Positions 22,431 through 33,236 of a stretch of DNA of 64,000 bases are shown piece by piece (the stretch's first letter is position 1; each line of letters starts with the position of its first letter). The position numbers and the translations under genes were made by a program. The notes beneath the pieces are model-generated. The model was not told where the DNA came from. It ran no database searches and was given only the letters and a program-made list of their open reading frames with translations. The DNA is from Babesia bovis T2Bo (taxonomy: Eukaryota > Apicomplexa > Aconoidasida > Piroplasmida > Babesiidae): the NCBI RefSeq assembly GCF_000165395.2, contig NC_010574.1, positions 186,001 to 250,000 of the forward strand. The letters run 5' to 3'.

Positions 22431-25400
22431 GTGATTGCACGAGATTCTGTGGCAATTTCCTGCGAATGTTGTTGTGAAGTGCCGCCTTGATATCGGTATC
22501 ATCAACGTCCTTGGCAGACATTATCATACCCCGAGACCTAATGGAGCCTTCGTTCCACGTATTTTTGGTAGATGTAGAACAAGAACCCACGTTGGTACTG
22601 GATGCCCCCGACTCTTTTGTGACCTTAGCAGGCTTTGTAGATAAACCGTGCTCATATGTACTTGGGTATGACCCAAATAGATCGTCTGGAAGAAAGCTTA
22701 TATCCAAATCGTAACCTTGCGGATCGTGGTAGTCATTCGTTATCTTGACACTGCCTGAGCTGCCATGTGATCCGGCGTCTGATTTCTTTTCATTGTTTCT
22801 CTCCTCGAGTGCCTTGTTGTAACGTGAAAGTATTTTAGTCGTGGCAGTGCAGATTTTTTTCTGTAACCGTTCTGGAGTGTCCTGTAAAGTAGTATAGTGA
22901 TTCCCACTGAAGTTCAAAACGCGGTTGCCACTGGTCAGCAGATGACTGCGTTCTTTGGTACTGCTTTGATCGGTCTCGACGCCCTGGTCCGCCACCGCTT
23001 TATCATCGTCCGATGCTCCCTCGGGTTCACTGGAGCCCACAGATAGGTATTCATCAGAGCTCCTTGATCCATCAACGTCAGAAGAATTCTCAATGTTAAG
23101 CGTATCATCGGGCATATCAACGCTCTGTAGCAATTCGTGCAGTGTATAGGTTTGGTCCGATTCTTCAACGGGATTGTCGTCACTACGTTTGTAACACACT
23201 ACACTGATGTCAAGGTTGCCACACTTTAACTTCTGGGCATTCGGACCCAGGACAAACACCGTGCGACCGAAACTCATGCATTTACGACGACACTCACGTA
23301 AAATGCGAAGGTTGACCATCTCCTGGATGATGTGGCATATCTGCTGCGCTTTGGCATGCTTCAAAACACCGTGATAGGGATTCTCGTTAAGGCGATACTT
23401 GATTATGGTCGATTTGTTGGACCCACGCAAGGCGTCGCAAAGAATATTCATAGTTAATACGCTCTTCTTGCGGTGGCGCATAGCCTCCTCTACAAAGGAT
23501 ACAATAATGCGGGCATCGTCACCAACGTCAACATGCTCAGTCAACATGTTAGAACAGCAATTGTCACAACCGCCACAATTAGTATCCAGGACACCACTGG
23601 GATCCTCACCAAAAGCACGGAATAATAGTAGACGCCTGCAAGTTGACTTGTTCTGACAGAATTCACGCATGTTAGATAACGTCAGATTACTGGAAATATG
23701 CTCACCAGAAGCGGCTTCAGACACAGAGCTGCTGTGGCCCAAGTTCTTGTGACGCTCAAAGTCACGTAAATTGTACCATAAAATAGTTGTAGAAAACTTG
23801 CCATCACGACCTGCACGACCAATCTCCTGATAGTAACCCAAAATGGTAACGGGAGCTGAAGTGTGGAATACAAAACGAACGTCAGGCTTGTCTATACCCA
23901 TGCCAAATGCAATGGTAGCCACCATTACACGTACTGCACCACTAGTCCACTGCTGTTGAATGTAACGACGAGAGTCCAAATTGAGTTTGGCGTTGTATAT
24001 GCCAACAGATATACCAGCAGACTCCAGTGCTTGGGATACCTTCTCGCTGTCGCCAACAGTAAGGGTGTAGACAATGCCACAACCAGTAGTGGATTTTAAG
24101 ATTTCAACCATCTCCTTCAAGTAACTGGAAGTCTTCTCACGGCACTCAATCCACAAATTAGGACGGTTTATAGTAGTACGTAAACGTACACAAGATGGAA
24201 TGCGAAGCACATCAATTATGTCAGAAGCAACCTGAGGAGTAGCGGTAGCAGTCATGGCCAAAATAGGTACATCGGGGAATTTACCCTTCAAGTTACACAG
24301 CTTACGGTAGTCCTTCCGGAAAGCTAGTCCCCATTGAGATACGCAGTGAGCCTCGTCAATCACAAACAACTTTAGACGGCCTGCGTCGTGGAGCTCACCA
24401 AGTAAACGCACTAAGGTAATGGACTTGTCGAATTTCTCCGGAGTAATAAACAGTATAGCACCGCTCTCAAAATTATGGTCAGCACTCAAGTAATACTCAA
24501 ATATATCACGTAATTCACCAGAAGAAGTGTTAGCAGTCACCGTCTCAGCATCAATGCCATAGGATCGCAGTATACGCATCTGGTCCTCCATCAGCGATAT
24601 CAAAGGAGAAAATACAACCACAACGCCACATAAAAGCATAGAAGGTAATTGATAACAATGACTCTTACCTCCACCAGTAGCCATCATCACAAAACAGTCA
24701 CGATTTAGCAGTATGGCATTTATTGCAGCCAACTGTACACCTCGGAAAGAAGTGTAACCAAAGACTGTACGGTTAATCTCTTCAACACGAGCACTAAACT
24801 TGAACGAATCCCCAAATAAATCACTGTTCTCCGATAAAACACAACGGGGGACACGTAAGTCAAGGCCAGCTACCTCATGACTATTTACACGAACCATGTA
24901 AGCCATACGGGAATCAGATAGTGGATCTGATAAATGCGATATGTCACCGTCGCCCTGAGTATCAGAGCTGTCCGCCATAGAATCCATTGTCTGACTTGGC
25001 AGAGTCTCAGTGCACAATGAATCACAGCCCTCACTACCACCAGGTGATGATCCGCCCGTGAAACGGCTATTGTACTTGGACTGGGAGTTAATTTTGCGAC
25101 GCTGTGAATGATCCAAAGTATAGCCATTTTTAGGCGCCATACGTTTAGTACCATTGGTATCCAAAGACTGGGCAAGTCGTTCTTGGCTCAGTAGCTTGTC
25201 GATACCATTGTTACGCTGTTTTTCTATTTTAGTTGGTATAAGATCGTCCGGAAATGTCTTTTTGGTAGTGATGCCATCACCAGGACTACCTGACGTAAAA
25301 AGTTTCTGTCCAACAACAGATTGACATGAATGGTCATTATATAGACCCTTTGGCAATTCCAAGGGTAAATTTATACGATACTGGTCAAGCTCGTCGCCAT

Positions 25401-26400
25401 AAAAATTTGACCTAACAGCTTCATTAACATACATCTGAGCACGCTTTTGAATATTCACAACATGTGACCACCGGTCATGAGCAGATGCAGGCGAGGATAA
25501 ACATTCACCAACTGCACGTAATAACGAAACTAAATGCTTCACAGCAAAGAATGATACAGCTTCAGCTACAATAAAAGGTTTATATTCATCGCTGCACCTG
25601 CAAGTTTGGTCGAAATCTGTATTGACACCCTTGGAAGATCGTGTTAACATCGATGACTTTGGAGTGGGATCATGCTGTAAAGAGCTATCCAGCGCTAACA
25701 TGTGGTTGCAAGCTGAAACCATATCACAGACCTTGTCCATGTCAACACTGCCGCTGTCGCGAGTGTGGTTCACAGCAATGTCACCAGGCTCTATCAAACC
25801 ATCCAAAGACATGCCATCATCGATAGATTGGTCCATGCAATTGTTGACACCCCTAGAAGCTAATAAATAATCTACGGAATCTGATAAACGACTTGTTGAT
25901 GTAGATGCGCCCATTATATCCTGGTCATTAACAGATGAAGATTTCAAATAATCCCTAACATGCTTGGGCGAGCTTTCAGCATTAACCACGGAAGATTGCT
26001 CATTAATATCTTTCTTAATATTGACATCTAGTGCATCACTGGGTACGCTGTCCAGTGGAGGGACTGGCATGTCCGTAGCAGACACGCTAAACATATCATC
26101 ATCAATCACGGATTTCTGACTAATCACATTCAGGCGCTTTGATGCAGCGCCAATTGTACTGTAATTCCCATCATTCACAGAAAAACTGTCTTCTACAACA
26201 CGCTTACGAGGAATTGAGTTGCTTTGAACCAGCTTGCTCACATCCTCCTGAGCAGCATTGCTAACGGTCGTACTAGCGTCAGTAGTAGGCAAGCCATCAA
26301 TGTATGGCTTGCTGGATGTACTCGGGTCATCAGCCTCATCATTGGACGTCGTCAAGTCAATCAGTATCGGAGAATCTTCAGGCTTCGGCCAGGAAGACAT
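22423..26400 (-). CDS. RecQ-family DNA helicase (BLM/Sgs1 type)
   Basis: Single-exon gene of 1,325 residues from ATG 26400 (MSSWPKPEDSP). An upstream extension to 26436 lacks an ATG. The helicase core starts near residue 545: the RecQ motif 0 region VFGYTSFRGVQLAAINAIL, motif I TGGGKSHCYQLPS (about 577), motif II DEAHCVSQWG (about 685), motif III AMTATATP, and motif VI QEIGRAGRDG. A RecQ-Ct zinc-binding region follows (CRRLLLFRAFGE, then CGGCDNCC). A winged-helix region can be inferred after it. I do not see an HRDC domain. Ser/Asp-rich disordered extensions flank the core on both sides. By family it unwinds recombination intermediates 3' to 5'. Its neighbour is SMC5, another homologous-recombination factor, on the same strand. 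Confidence 0.93.
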   Translation of the reverse strand: MSSWPKPEDSPILIDLTTSNDEADDPSTSSKPYIDGLPTTDASTTVSNAAQEDVSKLVQSNSIPRKRVVEDSFSVNDGNYSTIGAASKRLNVISQKSVIDDDMFSVSATDMPVPPLDSVPSDALDVNIKKDINEQSSVVNAESSPKHVRDYLKSSSVNDQDIMGASTSTSRLSDSVDYLLASRGVNNCMDQSIDDGMSLDGLIEPGDIAVNHTRDSGSVDMDKVCDMVSACNHMLALDSSLQHDPTPKSSMLTRSSKGVNTDFDQTCRCSDEYKPFIVAEAVSFFAVKHLVSLLRAVGECLSSPASAHDRWSHVVNIQKRAQMYVNEAVRSNFYGDELDQYRINLPLELPKGLYNDHSCQSVVGQKLFTSGSPGDGITTKKTFPDDLIPTKIEKQRNNGIDKLLSQERLAQSLDTNGTKRMAPKNGYTLDHSQRRKINSQSKYNSRFTGGSSPGGSEGCDSLCTETLPSQTMDSMADSSDTQGDGDISHLSDPLSDSRMAYMVRVNSHEVAGLDLRVPRCVLSENSDLFGDSFKFSARVEEINRTVFGYTSFRGVQLAAINAILLNRDCFVMMATGGGKSHCYQLPSMLLCGVVVVFSPLISLMEDQMRILRSYGIDAETVTANTSSGELRDIFEYYLSADHNFESGAILFITPEKFDKSITLVRLLGELHDAGRLKLFVIDEAHCVSQWGLAFRKDYRKLCNLKGKFPDVPILAMTATATPQVASDIIDVLRIPSCVRLRTTINRPNLWIECREKTSSYLKEMVEILKSTTGCGIVYTLTVGDSEKVSQALESAGISVGIYNAKLNLDSRRYIQQQWTSGAVRVMVATIAFGMGIDKPDVRFVFHTSAPVTILGYYQEIGRAGRDGKFSTTILWYNLRDFERHKNLGHSSSVSEAASGEHISSNLTLSNMREFCQNKSTCRRLLLFRAFGEDPSGVLDTNCGGCDNCCSNMLTEHVDVGDDARIIVSFVEEAMRHRKKSVLTMNILCDALRGSNKSTIIKYRLNENPYHGVLKHAKAQQICHIIQEMVNLRILRECRRKCMSFGRTVFVLGPNAQKLKCGNLDISVVCYKRSDDNPVEESDQTYTLHELLQSVDMPDDTLNIENSSDVDGSRSSDEYLSVGSSEPEGASDDDKAVADQGVETDQSSTKERSHLLTSGNRVLNFSGNHYTTLQDTPERLQKKICTATTKILSRYNKALEERNNEKKSDAGSHGSSGSVKITNDYHDPQGYDLDISFLPDDLFGSYPSTYEHGLSTKPAKVTKESGASSTNVGSCSTSTKNTWNEGSIRSRGMIMSAKDVDDTDIKAALHNNIRRKLPQNLVQSLS

Positions 26401-26734
26401 CCTGCTAGTAAATACTAACGCCAATCCGATAAGCACACATCCGATATATGCACCAAGGTAATGGATATGATATACTCATCAGCCAGCAAATAACAACCAT
26501 GGGAATATACTTGTTGAAGCACACAGTCATACACACATGACGTAAAATCACAACCAAATATGCAACACAAAAGCAACAAAAAGGTTTAACAGATTAATAA
26601 TACGCGTTTTATAAATACACTAGACATAAATGTGTGACTGAATACAGAAGAAAGTGTCACGGAAATAAACAACAGTATCTAAGCAAAAGTCTAATAAAGA
26701 TTATATTACAAAATCCAAATTAGATATAACGCTT
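26401..26734. other. Spacer between SMC5 3' end and RecQ start
   Basis: A 334-bp AT-rich gap between two minus-strand genes. It must contain the RecQ promoter/5' UTR and the SMC5 3' UTR is at its left edge. Nothing else seen. Confidence 0.4.
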
Positions 26735-29700
26735 TCATAATACCATGCCGTTTATCACGCCAGGCCCATTCAAGGGGAAATGCAAAGCAGCATTACGAAG
26801 GTCAATGCCAGGAAGCAACTGAGGAGTGATGACGAAATATTGAGGAGGAGCAAGCTCTCTGGTCCTCTGGGAACCGCTCTCTGTATTTTGATCGCCATAG
26901 CAACCAAGTAATAGTCCCATTATACGCTTCTCATAGTTGGCATCAAGACCCTGATTAATCTCATCAATCACAAAAAATGCATTGGTAGTCAAATGCTGAA
27001 CGGCTAAAATGTATACCATAGTGGTCACACCGCGCTCACCACCAGATTGATAAGAAGCATTTAGAGGTAATAGGTCGCGATCTTGGTGAAACTTCACCAT
27101 CACCGTCAACTTGGCGTCCTTTATGTTGTCCATAGTAGCATCCAAACGAATCTGGCCACCAGCACCTTCACCGATGCGCGACATGTAACGACCAAAATTA
27201 AAGTCGACTTGCGATACAATCTCGTTAACACGACTAAGCCAATTCAAAAACATTTCAGTGCGAGAACGATTAAGCTCTAATATACCAGCCTCAGCCTGAG
27301 CTATCTCAGTAGATAACCGCTCTTCATGAATAATAGAATCGCGCATCTCCTTCGCATTTATAGTCTCCTCACAATCGTCACGCTCAAGACGCTTGACATC
27401 CAATTCGGCAAGCTGTAACTCGCGCTCAAGGTCAGCCTCAGTCAACTGGTCCAATTTGCTAGCCTTCTCCTGACGAATACGCAAAGCCTCACGTTCACGG
27501 GTGTCAGCAGAATTCTCCCCATCAGCAGATGATTCAACCAATTCTCCACTAATAGCTTTGATCAATATATTGAGCTCAGTAATCTCACGCTGGTAACCCT
27601 TGAGCTTCATCTCCTGCTCCTCCAAGGTACCCTCTAAACGTTTGTACTCCGTAGATATCTCCTCATAACTGTTTTCAGTCAGCTTTGACAAATCCTCCAG
27701 ACGAATCTTGCGCGCGTGTACCTTGCAATATTCAGAATGCAAAGACTGGGCTTCAGAAACAGCAGCACGCCGAACACGAGCCTTCTCAATCCATGTCATT
27801 ATACAATCAGCACGCTTTTCCAACGATTCAGATATTTCATCCCGCTGTGAACGCTCCATACTATCTAACTCGCCGCGTTGCTTGTTGCCACCGGGGCCTA
27901 ATGCACCTTCAAGGGTATTCAAAGTACGACACAAAGATTTCTTCTCACGATTCAGTACATACAAACGACCAGATACCGCAGTGTTGTCCTGTCGACGAAC
28001 AAATAACATACCGTCAAGAACACTTAAACGCTTAGTGATGTCCTGCAACTCAACCTGAGCAGCATCAATACTGGTGCTGTTATCAGCAGTGATCAAGCTG
28101 CTGCAGTCATGCAAAATAGTGGGTACAGTAGGTATCTCAACACAGTAGTCACTGTAAAGCTCACTGCAGCCCCGAAATTCCCTATAAATGTGGCGCTTAT
28201 TGCCGATGTAATAACGTAATATATGCACCCGCTGACCCAATTGCTCGGAAATCTCATCAGTCATGCATCGATAAAACGATCTAAAGAAGTCTTCCTCCAT
28301 AGTCAACGATTCCACAGGGCTGCCACATTCATCTTTAGCAGTACCTTTTCGTTCCACAAACAAATCGAGATTTGCGGAATCAGGTGCCACTGTGGATCCC
28401 ACCCCTGAATCAACACTTTGGGAACCTTGTTCAAGTGGCTTATGGGTGTCACATTTAGTCACAGAGACCCCTGATCGTGCTGTAGAATTGCCAGACAATT
28501 GGGAGCCGTGTGAATCAACAGTCCTATCATCCAGCAACATATCCAATACCTCAGAAGATTTAGTAGGACCCATACCAGAATGATGTTCCGAAGTATCTAC
28601 GTGTTCAAACTCATTAGGTTCAGCCTTCACTAAAGTAACCAAAGGTAACTTAACAGTGGATTCGCCACGCATCCTTAAAGAGAATATATCCTCATCAACG
28701 ACAAATGATGTGCCCAGACGAGCTACACTAGCCAAGGTATTCATGGTAGCCGGATCCTGGCATTCAACCAATTCGTGCAAGAATAGCTTTACACCAAACT
28801 CTTTCATACGATCAGTAACACGACATAAAACTGGAGGTTCCTTGGGAGGCGTCAATGAAGGCAAATTATAGCGTTTAATTATGTTGTAAGTACTTGGGTC
28901 CATGTCTTCAGTCAATAAAAGAGATTCCATGTAAGTACTAGCAGTCTCCTCAATGATGCAACAGTTGGATTTGCCACGAACCTTCATGTCGCTAACCAAT
29001 AGCTTTGGAAGAGAAGCAGCGTCTCTTACAGGTTTGGTATTGGGTGAATCACCAGAATCGTTGGCGTCAGGTTGAGAACCAGGACTAGTTGTATTCAATT
29101 GCTCGCGACGCCAACGCATAAACCTACGGTAACCATCCCTTTTGATAACATTCAAGCGCTTCAATAAATTCTCAACTTGAATATCCTCATAACTACGAAT
29201 AGACGGACTTTGAAGCGCAGCAAGTCGTGATCGAGCAGCTTCCTCCTGCATACGGCACTCTGCAATCTCAGATGTCAACTCATTCTCAGCGGATACCTGC
29301 ATCTCCAATAACTCAATCTCCTTGTTGACATCGGATAATCGACGCTCCAAAACGTCCTTGTTGGGGTTCTTGGACTTAATTATACCAGGCTTCGGTCGGA
29401 CGTTGGCAGCAAATGTACGCATGGCAGTCATACACTTATAAAACACCTTGTCAAACGTATTGTCATCTGCCAGAGGAACTACTGACATGTCACTAGTTTT
29501 AACCGGCTTTACAGTATGCAATACATTGACACCCTTGGCCTTAGATATCCTGTTCCGAAATAGTTTAAGTAAACGGTCGTTCTCCTGTGTAACCTTCCTG
29601 ATGTTCTGATCCAACATGCTCCTCTCGTCAGTTAGACGACGATAGTCCTCAGATGTGGAATTCATTCTAGTCTTGGTGGACCTGTAACCACGCTCCAAAT

Positions 29701-30658
29701 TAGATAACTTGACCCTGTATAAACGCTGCTTTACCAAATTGGCATACAATGTGGCATCCTTAATCTTACTCAAAGCATCACTGATCACACGAAGCTGAGC
29801 TATTTTAACAGTTGTTGAATTCAATTCATCAACCAAAAGCTGCATCTTAGAACGCTGTGAACGCAAGTCCTTGGCCATATCAGTCATGGTGTCTAAATCA
29901 GTACACAGAGAAGGCTCTATTGCATTCAATGTTGACCTAAATAGTTGTTGAGGAGATAAAGCAGCAAACTTTCCAACATTAGCCTGAGCAAGGAAAGTAA
30001 GCAAGTTGTTAACCTGTAGGTTCAATCGGCGCTGAACGCTTTTAACCATCTCAAAAGTTACAGATTTCCCATTTATACTCCACTCATTGCGAACTGAAGT
30101 TGATGAACTGGCAGGTGTACTAGGAATATCCATAGATAACGCCTTGTCCGTTTTACGGCGTTTGTTACCCCTAGTTTTCATCTTGCTGGGAGTGCTCTCG
30201 TCATATTCTTCGTCCTCATCGCCACCTGTATGCCTAGAATTACTTGACTTAGGATCAGCATTCGCAAATTCCTCACCATCGCCAGGCAAGTCAGTGGAGT
30301 CCGCCTGAGAAGTACCATCGGAGGTATTGGAATGAGTGACAGTGATAAGACGAGTCAGAGTGAGAATACCAGAAGGCATGGAGCTATCAATTAAGCCAAT
30401 CTCAATCTTGGATTGATTAAAACCACGCTTGATAAACGAACGGATGTTGTCGCCACGAGATAGAACATTCGTATCAAAACCAAGACCTAAAGCAATGGCA
30501 CAGACAATCGCACTCTTCCCACAACCGTTCGCAGCGGCTATAATATTCACACCAGGGAGCGCCTTCAAGCGAACGGGACCAGTGTAAGCCATCCAATTCT
30601 CCACAGTAATGGAGTCTATAGCACCCTCACGGAAACGTGCCGAGCCATCGCTACCCAT
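26735..30658 (-). CDS. SMC5: SMC5, subunit of the SMC5/6 chromosome-maintenance complex
   Basis: Single-exon gene of 1,307 residues. The N-terminal ATPase half carries VENWMAYTGPVRLKALPGVN and the Walker A NGCGKSAIVCAIALGLG (about residue 46). The C-terminal half carries the signature SYQSGGERGVTTMVYILA (about 1203) and the Walker B region FFVIDEINQGLDANYEKR (about 1229). The QSGGER and DEINQG versions of these motifs distinguish SMC5 from SMC1-4. Between them lie two long coiled coils and a central hinge region. Two Ser/Asp/Glu-rich inserts (about residues 115-180 and 640-740) make the protein longer than the usual 1,050-1,100 residues. The complex acts in recombination, repair and replication-fork stability in the nucleus. 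Confidence 0.93.
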   Translation of the reverse strand: MGSDGSARFREGAIDSITVENWMAYTGPVRLKALPGVNIIAAANGCGKSAIVCAIALGLGFDTNVLSRGDNIRSFIKRGFNQSKIEIGLIDSSMPSGILTLTRLITVTHSNTSDGTSQADSTDLPGDGEEFANADPKSSNSRHTGGDEDEEYDESTPSKMKTRGNKRRKTDKALSMDIPSTPASSSTSVRNEWSINGKSVTFEMVKSVQRRLNLQVNNLLTFLAQANVGKFAALSPQQLFRSTLNAIEPSLCTDLDTMTDMAKDLRSQRSKMQLLVDELNSTTVKIAQLRVISDALSKIKDATLYANLVKQRLYRVKLSNLERGYRSTKTRMNSTSEDYRRLTDERSMLDQNIRKVTQENDRLLKLFRNRISKAKGVNVLHTVKPVKTSDMSVVPLADDNTFDKVFYKCMTAMRTFAANVRPKPGIIKSKNPNKDVLERRLSDVNKEIELLEMQVSAENELTSEIAECRMQEEAARSRLAALQSPSIRSYEDIQVENLLKRLNVIKRDGYRRFMRWRREQLNTTSPGSQPDANDSGDSPNTKPVRDAASLPKLLVSDMKVRGKSNCCIIEETASTYMESLLLTEDMDPSTYNIIKRYNLPSLTPPKEPPVLCRVTDRMKEFGVKLFLHELVECQDPATMNTLASVARLGTSFVVDEDIFSLRMRGESTVKLPLVTLVKAEPNEFEHVDTSEHHSGMGPTKSSEVLDMLLDDRTVDSHGSQLSGNSTARSGVSVTKCDTHKPLEQGSQSVDSGVGSTVAPDSANLDLFVERKGTAKDECGSPVESLTMEEDFFRSFYRCMTDEISEQLGQRVHILRYYIGNKRHIYREFRGCSELYSDYCVEIPTVPTILHDCSSLITADNSTSIDAAQVELQDITKRLSVLDGMLFVRRQDNTAVSGRLYVLNREKKSLCRTLNTLEGALGPGGNKQRGELDSMERSQRDEISESLEKRADCIMTWIEKARVRRAAVSEAQSLHSEYCKVHARKIRLEDLSKLTENSYEEISTEYKRLEGTLEEQEMKLKGYQREITELNILIKAISGELVESSADGENSADTREREALRIRQEKASKLDQLTEADLERELQLAELDVKRLERDDCEETINAKEMRDSIIHEERLSTEIAQAEAGILELNRSRTEMFLNWLSRVNEIVSQVDFNFGRYMSRIGEGAGGQIRLDATMDNIKDAKLTVMVKFHQDRDLLPLNASYQSGGERGVTTMVYILAVQHLTTNAFFVIDEINQGLDANYEKRIMGLLLGCYGDQNTESGSQRTRELAPPQYFVITPQLLPGIDLRNAALHFPLNGPGVINGMVL

Positions 30659-31306
30659 CCTGTCTATTCACAGCAACATGCAACAGAAGGCGACTATAAC
30701 TACTCTAAAGTGTCATTTCTAGAAAGCTAACTTCAACGAATATAACAAACTCTGGTCACACCTTATAGACAAGATTCTGACACCAGGAAAAAAGATTCCA
30801 GACGAAAGTGCTATCCAAATACCTAAATATTAATGCGATAAGCTTTCACATAGTCACTAAACAATCATGGTTGCGATTTATTGATAGTGTGTGCCCGTGT
30901 TAATGCAATATAGTGGCTATAAACAACCACAAAGGTTGGATATAAGGCTACACATAGTAAAGGATTCAGTAGTGTTAACTCCAATTATTTGCTCGGTTTT
31001 ATTAAAGGTGGACTTCGCAACGTTTCGCGATTGATTCAACCGGTTATTAACAATAGATGTAACACTACCACCATTATGTGTCGTCGCAGCAGGTTTATTC
31101 AGTCTCACACAGTAGTAGGACATTATGCAGTGATGTTGCGCTTATGAAATGTTTATGTTATTAACATATGTGCCATGTAGTCCTCGCAGCACAAAGTTAA
31201 TATGATATACTCGTAATTCAGTGCACCAACGTGTATACGGTTGGACCTATGTCCAATATTCTAGGATACAAGAGATAGGTCTATTTGTCATATTATATAC
31301 AGGGTT
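30659..31306. other. Intergenic region upstream of SMC5
   Basis: These 648 bp separate the SMC5 start from the 3' end of the next minus-strand gene. They contain the presumed SMC5 promoter. A 68-codon ORF at 30917-31123 has no coding features and is not called. Confidence 0.45.
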
Positions 31307-32902
31307 TTATGTCGCCACGGGGGACTTGTGATCAGCGCTCGTCTCATTACTGCCTCCCTTCGTGCCAAGGTCACCCAAAATCTCCTTAATATTTATGATA
31401 TCAGATGTAGCAGATACAGGCTTCTCTTTCCCATTGACCAACATGTGAGTCTTGTTCTTCTTGTCAACGTAAACTTCCATGTTAATCAAACCCTTGTCTG
31501 GCTGCTTCAATGCGTGCTTCATGATGTTGTCGTTCGATGCTTTCTTGCCCGCTTTTGCATCGCTCTTGTCTTTAGAACCGTGATGCTTCTCCGCGTCTTC
31601 GTCCTCATCTTCCTCTTCGTCATGGTCCTCGCTGTCATCTTCATCACCTTCGCGATCAACCTTTTTATGGTCCTTTTCGTCCTCGTCGACGGAATTATTT
31701 TCTTCGTCGCTATCGCCCTTACCCGAGTTCTTATTAACCATGGTACCCTTAATGCCCTCATTGCGGCAGAACCAAGCCTCAGTCAAAGCTGCAAACATAT
31801 GACATAACATACACTATAACATACCATTCATCCAAGTGTGACATGAAGTCTCAGTACCAGCACATAAAGCCTGCTCAGCACCCCGATATATAAATGTAAA
31901 GCAACTAGGAGCATTTTCAACTGGTCTTGCAGGCAACTCCATGTCAACCAAATAAAAAGTAAACTGAGGTTTCCGTTCATGGTATATCATCAAAGAATTC
32001 CCATTCAACTTGGCCATCAGAGGTATACGATCTTTGTGGTTAATGTCATCACTCAAAGCAGAGTAGAACAGTGGGCCGATTTTTAACATATTACAGTCTA
32101 TAAAAGATCACATGAAGATATATAGGACTTACCAGGGTTCAAAATAGTAGAATGGCCAGTTCCGGAATGGACTGTATTCAACCTGTTTTTAGCAAGAGTG
32201 GCCTGATGACGCAATAAATCAGCCTGCTTGTGAAGCAATGCCACACGCGCCAAGTTGGCCTCGAGCTGGACTGTCAACATCATTTCTTGGTCCGAATGGT
32301 CACCCGGCAACGATTTGACCTTTTCCAACTCGGCATGAATGCCTTCCGCATATGAACGTAAAATATTAGCGGCGCGCTTCTTTTGGATTGCCTTCACAGT
32401 CATGTCATTGGCCCTCTCAGACTGCGATGATTCGTACTCAGCCAATCGGTCCTGCTCCTCCAACCATGTTGGCTCAGATCTGCTTTCATCTTCCTCAGCT
32501 TGGGGACCAGGTAACTTGTCTTTCAACCTAGCCTCCTGAGCCTGTAAGAAGCGAAGTATAGCGCCAGATGTCTCAGCCTGCAAAAAAGTCAACCAATGAA
32601 TGCTAAAATGAAATAGATCACAATCTAACTCTTTCTTATTTCATCCAGAAAAGCAATAAAACAGTAAAACAGGAATCAAATGAAACAGTAACATCAATGT
32701 GTCATACGACTACATTGTCTGATACACAGATTAACAAAATTGTTAACCTGGTTCATACAATATTATGACTAACATTATGGTACAACTTCAATTGACATAA
32801 TAAATGAAAGCATCAATATAATCTATCACTTACCCGTACACCAGCTGGAACGAAATGCGATAATAAATATGATCCAGCAATGAAGCCAGCTGATACCTGC
32901 AT
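31307..32902 (-). CDS. N-terminally anchored or secreted protein with coiled coil, PH-like domain and acidic tail
   Basis: Four exons in transcript order: 32902-32834, 32577-32133, 32097-31825, 31788-31307 (422 residues). Junction phases agree throughout; introns are 256, 35 and 36 bp. The first exon encodes a hydrophobic N-terminus (MQVSAGFIAGSYLLSHFV), a possible signal anchor. Residues about 24-175 are helical and heptad-like (LEANLARVALLHKQADLL). Residues about 175-275 resemble a pleckstrin-homology fold, ending in a helix with an invariant-looking Trp (CHTWMNALTEAWFC). A long Asp/Glu/Lys-rich stretch follows, then a short basic end. The gene faces a second PH-like gene across a 334-bp spacer, and the two share a recognisable motif (see findings). 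The PH assignment is inference from pattern. Confidence 0.72.
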
Positions 32903-33236
32903 TATGAAATGCAGATGATCATCGACTGCTGGAATCCTGGTAGACACGAATGTGTAGAAGTTAGTATCCCCAATGATACCGAATATGTGTTACACACGTG
33001 TGTAACAACAATTTGACAGGGATATACAGAACGTAATTACACATAGGTGTGTGTATGAAGTGTCAACAGCTTGTGATAGTTGAAAAACTTTAACAGGTAT
33101 ACATAGTTAGAAAACGACATCATACACACTTCCCCATGATGTCGTATAAACATCAACGCCAGTAATAAGCAATGCCCTTACACATGGGAAAACTGATAAG
33201 TCAGAAGAATAAATGGCTTAAGATGTGATCATAAAT
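32903..33236. promoter_or_regulatory. Divergent spacer between two PH-like genes
   Basis: A 334-bp region between two outward-pointing start codons, so it should act as a two-way promoter. A short inverted motif acacgtgtgt lies near 32992-33002. No other landmark. Confidence 0.4.

Noticed and set aside
31328..31807. 159-codon plus-strand ORF with hydrophobic sequence
   Set aside because: It is the antisense of the acidic exon of the minus-strand PH-like gene. Asp/Glu codons read backwards give Val/Leu/Phe.
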